Origin: Sabulicella rubraurantiaca
Lineage (GTDB): Bacteria; Pseudomonadota; Alphaproteobacteria; Acetobacterales; Acetobacteraceae
Length of the DNA stretch: 64,000 bases
Assembly (NCBI RefSeq): GCF_017355885.1
Contig: NZ_JAFEUU010000003.1
Span: 1-64,000 of the forward strand
Reading direction: 5' to 3'
Shown here: piece by piece, positions 12,367 to 21,216 of the stretch
Layout: each line of letters opens with the position of its first letter
Numbering within the stretch: position 1 is the first letter of the stretch
The notes under the pieces: model-generated
What the model was told of the DNA's origin: nothing
Database searches by the model: none
Seen by the model: the letters and a program-made list of their open reading frames with translations, nothing else
Program-made: the position numbers and the translations under genes

Positions 12367-12397
12367 ATATAGGTTCTGTACCATGGTACGGAGTCAA
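12367..12397 (-). promoter_or_regulatory. MerR-type promoter/operator, 19-bp spacer
   Basis: On the minus strand the -35 element TTGACT (12392-12397) and the -10 element CTATAT (12367-12372) are 19 bp apart, the overlong spacing that MerR-family activators correct. A perfect palindrome GTACCATGGTAC (12378-12389) sits between them. The first twelve bases, TTGACTCCGTAC, match the mercury mer promoter as I recall it. The promoter points at the glutaredoxin-MauE gene. The ATG of the divergent merR gene lies inside the palindrome. Confidence 0.8.
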
Positions 12398-12820
12398 GAG
12401 GGCAATTCGCGGCCCGCCTCCCATTCCCAAGGCACCGCCGCGCTGACCATCGGCGAGCTCGCCGCGGCCGGGGGCGTGGGCGTGGAAACAATCCGCTTCT
12501 ACCAGCGCAGGGGCCTGCTGGAGACGCCGGACCGCGCCGGTGGCATCCGCCACTACGGCCAAGCCTATCTGCGGCGCCTCCGCTTCATTCGGCAGGCGCA
12601 GATGGCGGGATTCACGCTGGAGGAAATCCGCGAGCTGCTCGACCTCGATGCCAGCGAGGATCGCAGCCGCGCCCGTGAGCTTGCAAAGAACCGCGTCGAA
12701 GCCCTCGATGCCAAGATTGCCGAGCTTCAGCGCGCCCGCGATGCCCTCCGCCGTCTGGCCAAGGAATGCGGGGAAGGAAGCACCGGACCCTGCCCCATCC
12801 TGGCTTCCTTCGACGCCTGA
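12383..12820 (+). CDS. MerR-family metal/redox regulator
   Basis: 145 residues. A winged helix-turn-helix (LTIGELAAAGGVGVETIRFY) is followed by RRGLLETPDRAGGIRHYG and a dimerisation helix. The C-terminal ECGEGSTGPCPILASF has cysteines 129 and 137, placed like the last two mercury ligands of MerR. The third ligand expected near the start of the dimerisation helix is absent (SEDRSRARELAK). It may therefore sense another metal or oxidant. The start is the ATG inside the operator palindrome with no good ribosome site, so the message may be leaderless or start elsewhere. It probably represses itself and activates the divergent glutaredoxin-MauE/DUF305 genes. Confidence 0.85.
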   Translation: MVRSQEGNSRPASHSQGTAALTIGELAAAGGVGVETIRFYQRRGLLETPDRAGGIRHYGQAYLRRLRFIRQAQMAGFTLEEIRELLDLDASEDRSRARELAKNRVEALDAKIAELQRARDALRRLAKECGEGSTGPCPILASFDA

Positions 12821-12822
12821 CG

Positions 12823-13626
12823 CTAAACGGGGCTTCCCTCGGGAAATTTCGGCTGGCGCCGTTCCTTCAGCGCAGCGACGCCCTCGGGAAGCTCGGGACC
12901 GGTGAAGCCCAGGAACTCCATCGCCACCGCCGCCTCGAAGATGGGCCGCGCCTGCTGCAGCCAGAGATTCATGCTGTGCTTCGTCCAACGCAGCGCGCTT
13001 TGCGGGCCTTCGGCGAGGCGCACCGCCGTCTCCTCCGTCTTCGCCTGGAGTTCCGCATCCGGCACGGCAAGGGAGACGAGCCCGATGCGCTCTGCCTCCC
13101 GGCCATCGAGCGGCTCGCAGGTCATGAGGTAGTACTTGCTCTTCGCCATGCCGCAGAGCAGCGGCCAGATGATGGGGGCGTGGTCGCCCGCAGCGACGCC
13201 GAGCTTCGTGTGCCCGTCGATCAGCTTCGCCGAATGGCCCGCGATGGTGATATCCGCCATCAGCGCCAGGACGAGCCCCGCGCCCACGGCCGGCCCGTTG
13301 ATCGCTGAGATGATCGGCTTCGAGCAGCCGATCATGTTGTAGACCATGTCGCGCGCTTCCTTCCAAACCTGGATACGCGTCGTGAAATCCTCGCGCATGG
13401 TGGAGACGAGGTCGAGATCGCCGCCGGCCGAGAAACCGCGCCCCTCGCCCGTCAGGATGACGACGGAAACGGAAGGATCCGCGTCGATCTCGCGCCAGAC
13501 CTCCGTCAGCGCGCGGTGCATCTCGGGGGTGAGCGCGTTCAGCGCCTCCGGCCTATTGAGGGTGAGGCGGAGCACGCGCGGATGCGGCCGGTCGGCGCGG
13601 ATATGTGGCAGTTGGTCGTAGGTCAC
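12823..13626 (-). CDS. Enoyl-CoA hydratase/isomerase family protein
   Basis: 267-residue crotonase-fold protein. The CoA-binding and oxyanion-hole segments are seen in GEGRGFSAGGDLDL and INGPAVGAGLVLALMAD. The C-terminal helix that covers the active site is present. The start is a GTG at 13626 overlapping the stop of the upstream acyl-CoA ligase (GTGA), so the products are made together. The frame stays open upstream, but only as antisense to the ligase. Last gene of the operon running from 21156. It probably hydrates the 2-enoyl-CoA made from the ligase product; isomerase or other crotonase reactions cannot be excluded. Confidence 0.9.
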   Translation of the reverse strand: MTYDQLPHIRADRPHPRVLRLTLNRPEALNALTPEMHRALTEVWREIDADPSVSVVILTGEGRGFSAGGDLDLVSTMREDFTTRIQVWKEARDMVYNMIGCSKPIISAINGPAVGAGLVLALMADITIAGHSAKLIDGHTKLGVAAGDHAPIIWPLLCGMAKSKYYLMTCEPLDGREAERIGLVSLAVPDAELQAKTEETAVRLAEGPQSALRWTKHSMNLWLQQARPIFEAAVAMEFLGFTGPELPEGVAALKERRQPKFPEGSPV

Positions 13627-15257
13627 GCGGTCGTCTCCGTGCTGTCGGCGTCGAGGATGGCCTTGGCCAGCTTGTGACGCTGGATCTTGCCGGTGGGGGT
13701 GAAGGGAAGTTCCCGCATCACAACCAGCCGCTCGGGCAGCTTGTAGGTCGCGAAGCCGTCGCCGAGGAAGGCAATGACCTCCTCCAGCGTGGGCGCGGCG
13801 TGGCCGTCGCGCGGGACGAGGCACAGGCAGGCGCGCTCGCCGAGCCGCGCATCGGGCAGGCCTACGATGGCGCAGAAGAGGATGGCGGGATGGGTGTAGA
13901 GCACCTCCTCCACCTCGCGCGGAAAGAACTTCTTGCCGCCGCGATTGATCATCTCCTTCACGCGGCCGCTGATGCGGAGATTCCCGCGCCCGTCGATGAA
14001 GCCGAGGTCGCCGGTGCGGAACCAGCCATCCTCGGTGAAGCTCTCCTCGTTCGCCTTCGGGTTCGCGTGGTAGCCGAGATGGACGGAGGGACCCTCGGCG
14101 CAGATCTCGCCCTCGCTGCCCGCCGGCACGTCGCGCCCTTTCGGGTCGAGGAGGCGCAGCCCCATGTGGCTCGCGACGCGCCCGACGGATCCCGCCACCT
14201 CCTCGGGGTCATCGCCCGGCCTGGTGTAGGTGTGGAAGCCGTCCTCCAGCATGCCGTAGAGCTCCAGGAAGTGCCCCGGTGCCGCCTTGCGCCAGGCCCG
14301 GATCGTCTCGACCGGCGCGGAGGCCCCGCCCGAGACGACGAGGCGCAGCGCCGAGAGATCGGCCTCGTGCATCTGCGGCAGCGCCAGGACGGCGGTGAGC
14401 GAGGCTGGTGCAGTCGGAACATAGGTACAGCGCTCGCTGGCCAGCAGCGAAAGCGCAGGCGCCGCGGAGAAGCGTTCGAGCAGCACGGCGGTGGCGCCCG
14501 CCATGATGGATTGCACCAGGGTCAGGTAGCCCCAGTTCAGCCCGAGCGGCAGCCAGATCATCATCCGGTCCTCCGCGCCCAGGCCCAGATCGCCGTTCAG
14601 GATGCGCGCGGCGGGGAGGGTGGTCTCGTGGCTGTGCATCACCCCCTTGGGGTTGCCCGTCGTGCCGGAGGTGAAGGCCATGCGCATCACCGCATCCGCG
14701 GGCTGGCGGTGCGGCGCGAAGCCTTCCGGCGGGCCTTCCTCACGCATCACTGAGTCGAGCGCCGTCACCCCCGCGCGCGGCTCCGCCCGGAAGCTGCCAA
14801 GCAGCGACAGGCCGGGCAGCTTCCCTTGAAGATCCAGCGCCATGGCGAGGTGGTCGAAGCCGCGATACGCGCCGCAGGTGACGAAGCCCTTCGCCTCGCT
14901 GAAGCGCAGGATGTATTCGAGTTCCCGTGCACGGAAATCGGTGGAGACGGTGACCGCGACCGCCCCCACGCGCTCCAGCGCGAAGAAGGCCGGAGCGAAT
15001 TCCAGCCAGTTGGGTAGCTGGATCGCCACCACGTCATCCAACCCGATGCCCAGCTCCCGGTAGCGTGCGGCCATGCGGTCCACGGCATCGCGCAGCGCGG
15101 CATAGGAAAGGCTCCGCTCCCCGTCGGTGATGGCAATCTTTTCCGGTGCGCGCGCGGCCGCCGCCTTCAGCAAATCGTGCAGTGTCTCGCCGGTCCATTG
15201 CCCGATCTCGCGCCAGCGCTGGGCACGGGCCGGATCGGTTCGGGGGGTGAAGCGCAT
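13623..15257 (-). CDS. AMP-forming acyl-CoA ligase
   Basis: 544 residues of the ANL superfamily. Visible motifs are the P-loop MAFTSGTTGNPKGVMHSH, the acyl/AMP segment around LYGMLEDG, the adenylate motif WFRTGDLGFIDGRGNLRISG and the C-terminal catalytic lysine in FTPTGKIQRHKL. The N-terminal part (ELEYILRFSEAKGF, YRGFDHLA) recalls cyclohexanecarboxylate-type ligases, but this is a weak resemblance. It sits between livF and the enoyl-CoA hydratase, so it should activate the acid imported by the Liv system with CoA and ATP in the cytoplasm. ATG start at 15257 behind AGGAGGATGCGG. Confidence 0.92.
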   Translation of the reverse strand: MRFTPRTDPARAQRWREIGQWTGETLHDLLKAAAARAPEKIAITDGERSLSYAALRDAVDRMAARYRELGIGLDDVVAIQLPNWLEFAPAFFALERVGAVAVTVSTDFRARELEYILRFSEAKGFVTCGAYRGFDHLAMALDLQGKLPGLSLLGSFRAEPRAGVTALDSVMREEGPPEGFAPHRQPADAVMRMAFTSGTTGNPKGVMHSHETTLPAARILNGDLGLGAEDRMMIWLPLGLNWGYLTLVQSIMAGATAVLLERFSAAPALSLLASERCTYVPTAPASLTAVLALPQMHEADLSALRLVVSGGASAPVETIRAWRKAAPGHFLELYGMLEDGFHTYTRPGDDPEEVAGSVGRVASHMGLRLLDPKGRDVPAGSEGEICAEGPSVHLGYHANPKANEESFTEDGWFRTGDLGFIDGRGNLRISGRVKEMINRGGKKFFPREVEEVLYTHPAILFCAIVGLPDARLGERACLCLVPRDGHAAPTLEEVIAFLGDGFATYKLPERLVVMRELPFTPTGKIQRHKLAKAILDADSTETTA

Positions 15258-15269
15258 TCCGCATCCTCC

Positions 15270-15965
15270 TCAGAGCGTCAGCCAGCGGTGGCGGAGTTCG
15301 TCCTCCGCCGCCCGGAAGCCGGCTGCCGTGTCGTCATGCACGACGGTCCCGCGCGCCATGATCGCGATCCGGTCGGCCACCGTCTCGGTCAGGCGCAGAT
15401 TCTGCTCGACCAGCAGCACCGCGACGCCTTCCCCGGCGAGGTGGCGCAGGATGCGCGCCAGTTCCTGCACCACCATGGGGGCGAGGCCCTGGCTCGGCTC
15501 GTCCAGCAGGAGCACACGCGGATCGGTGACGAGAGCGCGCGCGATGGCCAGCATCTGCTGCTCCCCGCCCGAAAGGGAACGGCCGGCATTGCGCTGCCGC
15601 TCCCGCAGATTCGGAAGCAGGCCGAAGAGGCGCTCCGCCGGCCAGAGGCGCGAGGGGCTGCGCTGGCCCACCGCAAGGTTCTCCGTGACCGTCAATTCGG
15701 GAAAGATCTGCCTTCCCTCGGGAACATAGCCGATGCCCGCGCGCGCGACGCGATGCGTGGGCAGCCCGGCCAGCGCCTCGCCCGCCAGGGTGACGCGGCC
15801 CGACAGCCGCGGCAGCAGGCCCATCAGCCCGCGCAGCAGCGTCGTCTTTCCAACGCCGTTGCGGCCCAGGATCGCCGTCACCTCGCCCGCGCGCACCGAA
15901 AGCGAAACGTCGTTGAGCACCTGGGCCGGACCGTAGCCGCCGCGCAGCCCCTGCATCTCCAGCAT
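15270..15965 (-). CDS. livF: Branched-chain-type ABC importer ATPase LivF
   Basis: 231 residues, full ABC ATPase: Walker A GRNGVGKTTLLRG, signature LSGGEQQMLAIARAL, Walker B VLLLDEPSQGLAP, then a switch histidine region. Length and sequence (THRVARAGIGYVPEGRQIFP) fit LivF. Its ATG overlaps the livG stop by one base (TGATG). With LivG it drives the LivHM permease at the inner membrane. In this operon, next to a ligase and hydratase, the importer probably serves an aromatic or alicyclic acid rather than amino acids. Confidence 0.93.
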   Translation of the reverse strand: MLEMQGLRGGYGPAQVLNDVSLSVRAGEVTAILGRNGVGKTTLLRGLMGLLPRLSGRVTLAGEALAGLPTHRVARAGIGYVPEGRQIFPELTVTENLAVGQRSPSRLWPAERLFGLLPNLRERQRNAGRSLSGGEQQMLAIARALVTDPRVLLLDEPSQGLAPMVVQELARILRHLAGEGVAVLLVEQNLRLTETVADRIAIMARGTVVHDDTAAGFRAAEDELRHRWLTL

Positions 15966-16714
15966 CAGCCCAGACCTCCGAGATAGGCCTGCTGGACTGC
16001 CTCATCCGCCCGCACCGCCTCGGCGGGTCCGTCGGCGATCTTGCGGCCCCGGTGCAGCACGACGATGCGCGGCGCCAGAGCGAAGACCACCTCCAGATCG
16101 TGCTCCACCAGCAGCACGGCGGTGGCGCTTTCCGCCATCACTTGGCGCAGCAGCTCCACCGTGCGCCGCGTCTCCTCCAGCGACATGCCCTGGGTCGGCT
16201 CGTCGAGGATCAAGAGGCGCGGCTCCTGGGCGAGGGCCACAGCCACTTCGAGGAGGCGCTGGTCGCCATGCGCCAGTTCGCCCGCCAGCTCCTTCGCGCG
16301 GCCTGCCAGGCCGAGCCGGTCGAGCCATTCCATCGCCCGTGCCTCGCCCGTGCGCATCCGCGCGGCGCCGCCGAAGGGCCGCCAGCGCAGGGGATCGCGC
16401 GCCTGCACGCCGAGGCGCACATTCTCGACGGCAGAAAGCCCGGGACAGATGGCCGTGATCTGGAAGGATCGTGCAACGCCACGCCGCGCGAGGGCAGGCG
16501 CGGGAAGCCCGGTGACATCCTCGCCGTCGAGGCGGACCGTACCGGCGCTCTTGCGCAGATTGCCGGCGATCATGGCGAAGAGCGTGGTCTTGCCCGCGCC
16601 GTTCGGACCGATCACCGCGCAGATCTCGCGCTCCGCGAGGTCCAGATCCACGTCGGACACGGCGCGGAAGGCGCCCCAGGCGCGGGACAACCCCCGGCAC
16701 TGGAGGAGGGTCAT
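15965..16714 (-). CDS. livG: Branched-chain-type ABC importer ATPase LivG
   Basis: 249 residues. Walker A GPNGAGKTTLFAMI, the LivG-specific RSFQITAICPGLSAVENV, a divergent signature (LAHGDQRLLEVA) and Walker B RLLILDEPTQGMS are seen. The start ATG 16714 overlaps the livM stop (ATGA); the long upstream extension of the frame is antisense-like shadow over livM. Partner ATPase of LivF in the same operon. Confidence 0.93.
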   Translation of the reverse strand: MTLLQCRGLSRAWGAFRAVSDVDLDLAEREICAVIGPNGAGKTTLFAMIAGNLRKSAGTVRLDGEDVTGLPAPALARRGVARSFQITAICPGLSAVENVRLGVQARDPLRWRPFGGAARMRTGEARAMEWLDRLGLAGRAKELAGELAHGDQRLLEVAVALAQEPRLLILDEPTQGMSLEETRRTVELLRQVMAESATAVLLVEHDLEVVFALAPRIVVLHRGRKIADGPAEAVRADEAVQQAYLGGLG

Positions 16715-17646
16715 GCGTCCCTCCGCCTGGGCCGCCACGCCTGCAGCCATCCCATCAGCCCGCGCGGCGCGAAGATCACCACGAGGATGAAGAGCAGCCC
16801 CAGGGCGAGGCCCCAGCTCTCGGTCAGCGCCGAGAGCTGGTGCTCCATGTAGAACAGCGCCAGCGCACCGAGCATGGGACCGACCAGCGTGCCGGCGCCG
16901 CCCAGCACCACCATCACCAGCACGTGTCCCGAGACGGTCCAGAAGAACAGCTCGGGCGAGACGTAGCGCGCGAAGCCGGCATAGAGCGCGCCGGCCACCC
17001 CGGCCAGGAAGTAGGAAAGCACGAAGACGACCAGGCGGATGCGGCGGGGATCGTGGCCGAGCGCCTCGGCGCGCTGCTCGTTCTCGCGCACCGCCGCCAC
17101 GACCCGTCCCAGCGGCGAGCGTACGAAGCCCCAGGCGAGAAGATAGGCCGCACCCAGGAAGGCGACGACGAGGAGGTGATAGCCCTCGCGCCCCGCCAGG
17201 AACTCGCCCAGACCTGCGCGCGGCACACCGGGCAGCCCGTCGGACCCGCCGGTCACCGCGTTCCACTTGAACACCACCGCGTAGCCGAGCTGCGCGAAGG
17301 CCAGCGACAGCATGGCAAAGGCGACGCCGCCGGTCCGGACGCAAAGCCAGCCCACCGGGATGGCGAGCAGCGCCGTCAGCGCGCCGGCCGCCAGCACGGC
17401 GACCGGCAGCGGCACCTGCCAGGCCAGCAGCATCCCGGCCGCCACATAGGCGCCGAAGCCCCACGGCCCCGCATGGCCGAAGGAGGTGAGCCGTGCATGG
17501 CCCACCAGCAGGTCGAGCGAGAGCGCGAAGAGGCAGAGGATCAGCGCCTCGGTCAGCAGGGTGGTGGCATGGGCGGGAAGGACGAGGCCCAGCGCCCCAG
17601 CGGCCGCGATGAAGGCGAGCACGAGCCGCGGGTCGGACAGGTTCAT
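16711..17646 (-). CDS. livM: Branched-chain-type ABC permease LivM
   Basis: 311 residues with eight or more hydrophobic helices. The conserved LivM segments GHARLTSFGHAGPWGFGAYV and the later GHVLVMVVLGGAGTLVGPML are present. ATG 17646 overlaps the livH stop (ATGA) and its stop overlaps livG. It forms the inner-membrane channel with LivH. Confidence 0.92.
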   Translation of the reverse strand: MNLSDPRLVLAFIAAAGALGLVLPAHATTLLTEALILCLFALSLDLLVGHARLTSFGHAGPWGFGAYVAAGMLLAWQVPLPVAVLAAGALTALLAIPVGWLCVRTGGVAFAMLSLAFAQLGYAVVFKWNAVTGGSDGLPGVPRAGLGEFLAGREGYHLLVVAFLGAAYLLAWGFVRSPLGRVVAAVRENEQRAEALGHDPRRIRLVVFVLSYFLAGVAGALYAGFARYVSPELFFWTVSGHVLVMVVLGGAGTLVGPMLGALALFYMEHQLSALTESWGLALGLLFILVVIFAPRGLMGWLQAWRPRRRDA

Positions 17647-18512
17647 TCCGGCCTCCCGAACAGCCCGCCGGGACGCAGCACCAGCACGGCGATCATCACC
17701 ACGTAGGTCATGCCCAGGGCAAGCTCGGGCAGGTAGTAGTTGCCGAAGGTCTGCGCGAAGCCCACCAGCAGGCTGCCGGCCGCGGTGCCGAGGAAGGAGC
17801 CCATGCCGCCGATCATCACGATCACGAAGGCGTCGATGATCACGTTGGAGCCGAGGCCGAGCGAAGCCGAAAGCAGCGGCGCCGCAAGCGCCCCGCCCAG
17901 CGCGGCGAGGGCGCAGGCCAGCGCGAAGACGAAGGCCCGCACACGGCCCACATCGTTGCCCAGCGCCGCGGTCATCACCGGGTTCTGCGACGCCGCCCGC
18001 AGCAGCAGCCCGAGCCGCGTGCGCTGCAGCCCGGCCCAGCAGCCCAGGCCGCAGAGCACGCCCGCGCCGATCAGCAAGAGGCGATAGACCGGGAAGGGCT
18101 CGTCCATCACGAAGACGATGCCCGAAAGAGCGTCGGGCAGTTCCGCCTGCCGCGCATCGGCGCCCCAGAGCAGCCGGATGGCCTCCGTCAGGGCGAGGGC
18201 GAGGCCGAAGGTGACGAGAAGGAAGGCCGAATGCTCGCGCGCATAGAGGCGCGAAAGCGCGGTGCGCTCGAAGGCAAGGCCGAGCAGGCCCGCGGCGAGG
18301 GGTGCCGCCACCAGGGAAAGCAGGAAGGAGCCGCTCGCATTGTGCGCCGTCACGCCCACATAGGCGCCCAGCATGAACAGGGCGCCATGGGCGAAGTTCA
18401 CCACCCGCATGATGCCGAAGATCAGCGTCAGGCCCAGCGAGATGAAGAACAGCAGGGCCGAGAGCGAGAGCGCATTCAGCGCCTGCAGCGTCAGCAGCGC
18501 GAGCGGATCCAC
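17643..18512 (-). CDS. livH: Branched-chain-type ABC permease LivH
   Basis: 289 residues, polytopic. LivH hallmarks are SLGLTLIFGIMRVVNFAHGA near the N-terminus and VIDAFVIVMIGGMGSFLGTA near the C-terminus. The start is GTG at 18512 behind TGAGG, which overlaps the end of the receptor gene. Co-translated with livM. Forms the permease half facing the receptor encoded just upstream. Confidence 0.92.
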   Translation of the reverse strand: MDPLALLTLQALNALSLSALLFFISLGLTLIFGIMRVVNFAHGALFMLGAYVGVTAHNASGSFLLSLVAAPLAAGLLGLAFERTALSRLYAREHSAFLLVTFGLALALTEAIRLLWGADARQAELPDALSGIVFVMDEPFPVYRLLLIGAGVLCGLGCWAGLQRTRLGLLLRAASQNPVMTAALGNDVGRVRAFVFALACALAALGGALAAPLLSASLGLGSNVIIDAFVIVMIGGMGSFLGTAAGSLLVGFAQTFGNYYLPELALGMTYVVMIAVLVLRPGGLFGRPE

Positions 18513-18519
18513 CCCGGCC

Positions 18520-19719
18520 TCAGCTGAATGAGGAGGCGCGGCAGGAAGGCGTGACCTCGGCGGCGCTGTAGGTCGCGATCACCTCGGGTGCGGGATGTGG
18601 AATGCCTTCGCGCCGCGCCACGCGGACCACGAAGCCCTGCTGCTCCGCCTGGCCGTCGCAGGCGCGCATCTTGAGCGGACCCTTCACCGAGGTCATCTCC
18701 AGGTCGCGCAGCGCGGCGACCACGGCCTCCGTTTCCGTGCGCCCCGCCTTGCGAACGGCCTCGGCCAGCACTTGGCAGGCCTGCCACTGCTCGCCGTCAT
18801 AGGTGTCGGGCAGCTCGTTGTGCTCGGCGCGGAAGCGCTGGACGAAGTCGTTGTTGGCCGGATGGTCGAAGGCGAAGCTGTAACGGCTCCCGCCGACCAG
18901 CCCGATCGCCGCGTCGCCAGCCGGGCGGGTGAAGAGCATGTCCACCGTCTCCGTCACCACGGGCATGCGCTCGAAGAGGCGGAACTGCGCCGCTTGCCGC
19001 AGGAAGGCCGTGCCGTCGTCGCCGGTCAGGGCGATGTAGAGAGCCTGCGGGTTCGCCTGCCGGACGCGCGTGATGAAGGAGGAGTAGTCGCGCGTGCCGA
19101 CCGGCGCGAAGACGCTGCCTATTGACCGCTTGCCGATGCCGCGCAGCAACCCCTCGAAGGTCTCCACCGAGGAGCGGCCCCAGGCATAGTCGAGGGAGAG
19201 CGAGAAGAAGCTCTCCTGCGGCGCGTTGCGCAGCCAGAGCGCCAGGGCACGCGCGCCCATGGGGCCGGAGATGTTGGAGCGGAAGGCATTGGGCACCCAA
19301 TGCTCCGCGGTGATGGAACCGGCACCGTTCACCGAGGAGATGAAGAGCGCGTTCCACTCCGCGAGCTTCGGCATGACGGCCAGCGCTTCCGAGGAGGCCA
19401 TCAGGCCCAGCAGGATGTTGACGCGGTCACGCTCCACCATCTCCTGCGCCTTGCGCAGGCAATTGGCCGGGACGCCCTGCGTGTCCTCGAAGAGGAACTC
19501 GACCGGGCGGCCCAGGAGGCCTCCGTCGGCGTTCACCGTCTTGGCCCAGAGGCGGCAGGTGCGGACCACCTGCGCGCCCAGCGCGGCCCAGGTGCCGGTC
19601 ATGGCGGTGGGCACGCCGATGCGGATGGGACCCGACTGGGCCGCGGCGGGGCGGACCAGGGCGGGTGCGGCCAGCAGCGCGGCAAGCGCCGGGCGGCGGG
19701 CGATCATCAGGGTGCTCAT
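18520..19719 (-). CDS. Periplasmic receptor for the Liv-type importer
   Basis: 399 residues, Leu/Ile/Val-binding-protein family (type I periplasmic fold). A signal peptide with a twin arginine-like start (ARRPALAALLAAPALVRPAAAQ) is followed by IRIGVPTAMTGTWAALG, the usual opening of this family. ATG 19719 is preceded by a strong AGGAGG, better than the upstream ATG in the same frame at 19776. It delivers ligand to LivHMGF encoded downstream. The presence of the ligase, SDR and hydratase in the operon argues for a carboxylate ligand rather than an amino acid. Confidence 0.92.
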   Translation of the reverse strand: MSTLMIARRPALAALLAAPALVRPAAAQSGPIRIGVPTAMTGTWAALGAQVVRTCRLWAKTVNADGGLLGRPVEFLFEDTQGVPANCLRKAQEMVERDRVNILLGLMASSEALAVMPKLAEWNALFISSVNGAGSITAEHWVPNAFRSNISGPMGARALALWLRNAPQESFFSLSLDYAWGRSSVETFEGLLRGIGKRSIGSVFAPVGTRDYSSFITRVRQANPQALYIALTGDDGTAFLRQAAQFRLFERMPVVTETVDMLFTRPAGDAAIGLVGGSRYSFAFDHPANNDFVQRFRAEHNELPDTYDGEQWQACQVLAEAVRKAGRTETEAVVAALRDLEMTSVKGPLKMRACDGQAEQQGFVVRVARREGIPHPAPEVIATYSAAEVTPSCRASSFS

Positions 19720-19772
19720 GCTCGTTTCCTCCTGCGACGGGCGCCGGTTTTCCGGCTGCCCTGGTTGGCCGG

Positions 19773-20540
19773 TCATCCGGCGATGATCTGTCCCCCATCA
19801 AGCTGCAGCACCTTGCCGGTGAGGTAGCTGCACTCCTCCCCCATCATGAAGCAGGCGACGCCGGCCACCTCCTCGGGCGTGGCGATGCGCCCGAGCGGGA
19901 TGCCCTTCACGATCCGCGCGGCCGTCTCCGGGCCCCAGGCATCGAAGGCGGTCCTAGCCATGTCCGTATCCGTGAGGCCGATGGCGAGCGCGTTGGCGCG
20001 GATGTGGTGCCGCGCCTCCTCCTTCGCCGTGACCCGGATCAGCGCCTCGACCCCTGCCTTGGCGGCGGCGCCCTGGGCGTTGCGCGCCTGGCACATCTGC
20101 GCCGCGATGGAGGAGATGGCGAGGATCGCCCCGCCTCCCGACCGGCGCAGGTGGGGGATGGCGGCGCTCAGCGCGAAGAAGCAGCCATTGAGGTCCACGG
20201 CGATGTAGCGCTGCCAATCCTCCGCGGGCATCTCGGCCACGGCCGCCCACTGCCCCATCGCGCCGGCCGCATGCGCGAGGTGGGTGAGGCCGCCCAGCGC
20301 GGCGGCGGCCTCATCCACGGCCCGGCGCGTCTCGGCGGGATCCGCGAGATCCGCCTGCACGGCCTCGGCCCGCCTTCCCTCCGCGCGGATTGCGGCCAGC
20401 ACCGAATCCGCCTCGTCGCGCCGGCTGCGGAACAGGATCGCGACATCCGCGCCGCGCCGCGCCGCTTCTAAGGCGATCGCGCGGCCGACGCCGCGGCTGC
20501 CGCCCACCACCAGCATCCGGCCACCCTCAAGCCTCATCAT
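19773..20540 (-). CDS. Short-chain dehydrogenase/reductase
   Basis: 255-residue classical-type SDR. The NAD(P) glycine motif is VGGSRGVGRAIAL, and the C-terminal GEECSYLTGKVLQLDGG is typical. The usual catalytic Tyr-x3-Lys is not clear: the expected place reads RNAQGAAAKAGVEAL, so tyrosine is missing although the lysine is present. Activity may be altered. It starts within the end of the tetR gene (14-bp overlap) and precedes the Liv receptor. It probably acts on a CoA-ester intermediate or on the imported compound. Confidence 0.85.
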   Translation of the reverse strand: MMRLEGGRMLVVGGSRGVGRAIALEAARRGADVAILFRSRRDEADSVLAAIRAEGRRAEAVQADLADPAETRRAVDEAAAALGGLTHLAHAAGAMGQWAAVAEMPAEDWQRYIAVDLNGCFFALSAAIPHLRRSGGGAILAISSIAAQMCQARNAQGAAAKAGVEALIRVTAKEEARHHIRANALAIGLTDTDMARTAFDAWGPETAARIVKGIPLGRIATPEEVAGVACFMMGEECSYLTGKVLQLDGGQIIAG

Positions 20541-21156
20541 CCGCCCCCAATCCGCGCAAAAGGAAGCCGACCACCTCCGCCTCCGCGGCCTCTCCGGGCG
20601 CGAGGTCGCGCAGGCGCCAGCGCCGCAGCGCCAGCATGACCGGCAGGAAGGTCGTGATGTCCGCCGCGAGGGGACCGGCGCCGGGCAGGCGCATCCCGGC
20701 CCCGCGCGCCTCCTCGATCAGCCGCGCGAAGAAGTCGATGAAGGATTGGGTTTGCGCCAGCACGGCCCGTTTCGAGTCCGGCTCCAGCGCGTGCGTCTCC
20801 TGGTAGATCAGCGCGATGTCGCCATGGCGCTCGCGCATCGCACGGACGAAGGCGGTCAGAGCGGCGCGCAGCCGGGCGCGCGGCTCGGTCAGCCCGGCGA
20901 TCGCCGCCTCCACTTCGCGCGCATAGCCGGAGGTCAGGTCCTGGTGGACGAGGTAGAGGATGTCGTCCTTGCTGCGGACGTAGTTGTAGAGGCTGCCCTG
21001 GGAGAGTCCGGCCTCGACCGCGACGTCACGGATGGTGGCGTTGTGGAAGCCCCGCTCACGGAATACGCGCGCCGCTGCCTTGGCGATATGGGCGCGACGC
21101 TCCGTGACCAGATCGGCGTCCTTCACCTGGGCCGCGATCTTGCGCGGACTGGCCAT
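20527..21156 (-). CDS. TetR-family regulator, operon head
   Basis: 209 residues. The N-terminal helix-turn-helix reads AARVFRERGFHNATIRDVAV followed by EAGLSQGSLYNYVRSKDDIL, the standard TetR signature. The C-terminal ligand domain is helical and unspecific. ATG 21156 with GGGAGG upstream is preferred over the longer frame from 21210. First gene of the operon ending at 12823, so it probably represses its own operon from the near-palindrome at 21217-21234 and is released by an acyl-CoA or the imported acid. Confidence 0.9.
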   Translation of the reverse strand: MASPRKIAAQVKDADLVTERRAHIAKAAARVFRERGFHNATIRDVAVEAGLSQGSLYNYVRSKDDILYLVHQDLTSGYAREVEAAIAGLTEPRARLRAALTAFVRAMRERHGDIALIYQETHALEPDSKRAVLAQTQSFIDFFARLIEEARGAGMRLPGAGPLAADITTFLPVMLALRRWRLRDLAPGEAAEAEVVGFLLRGLGADDEA

Positions 21157-21216
21157 GACGTCCTCCCTTCCCTGGCGATGAGGCTGGGCCGGCCGCCATG
21201 CGCCCGTCAAGGAAAA

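Noticed and set aside
19773-20540. SDR without catalytic Tyr as a pseudogene
   Set aside because: The frame is intact, translationally coupled and motif-complete otherwise; SDR members without the Tyr exist.
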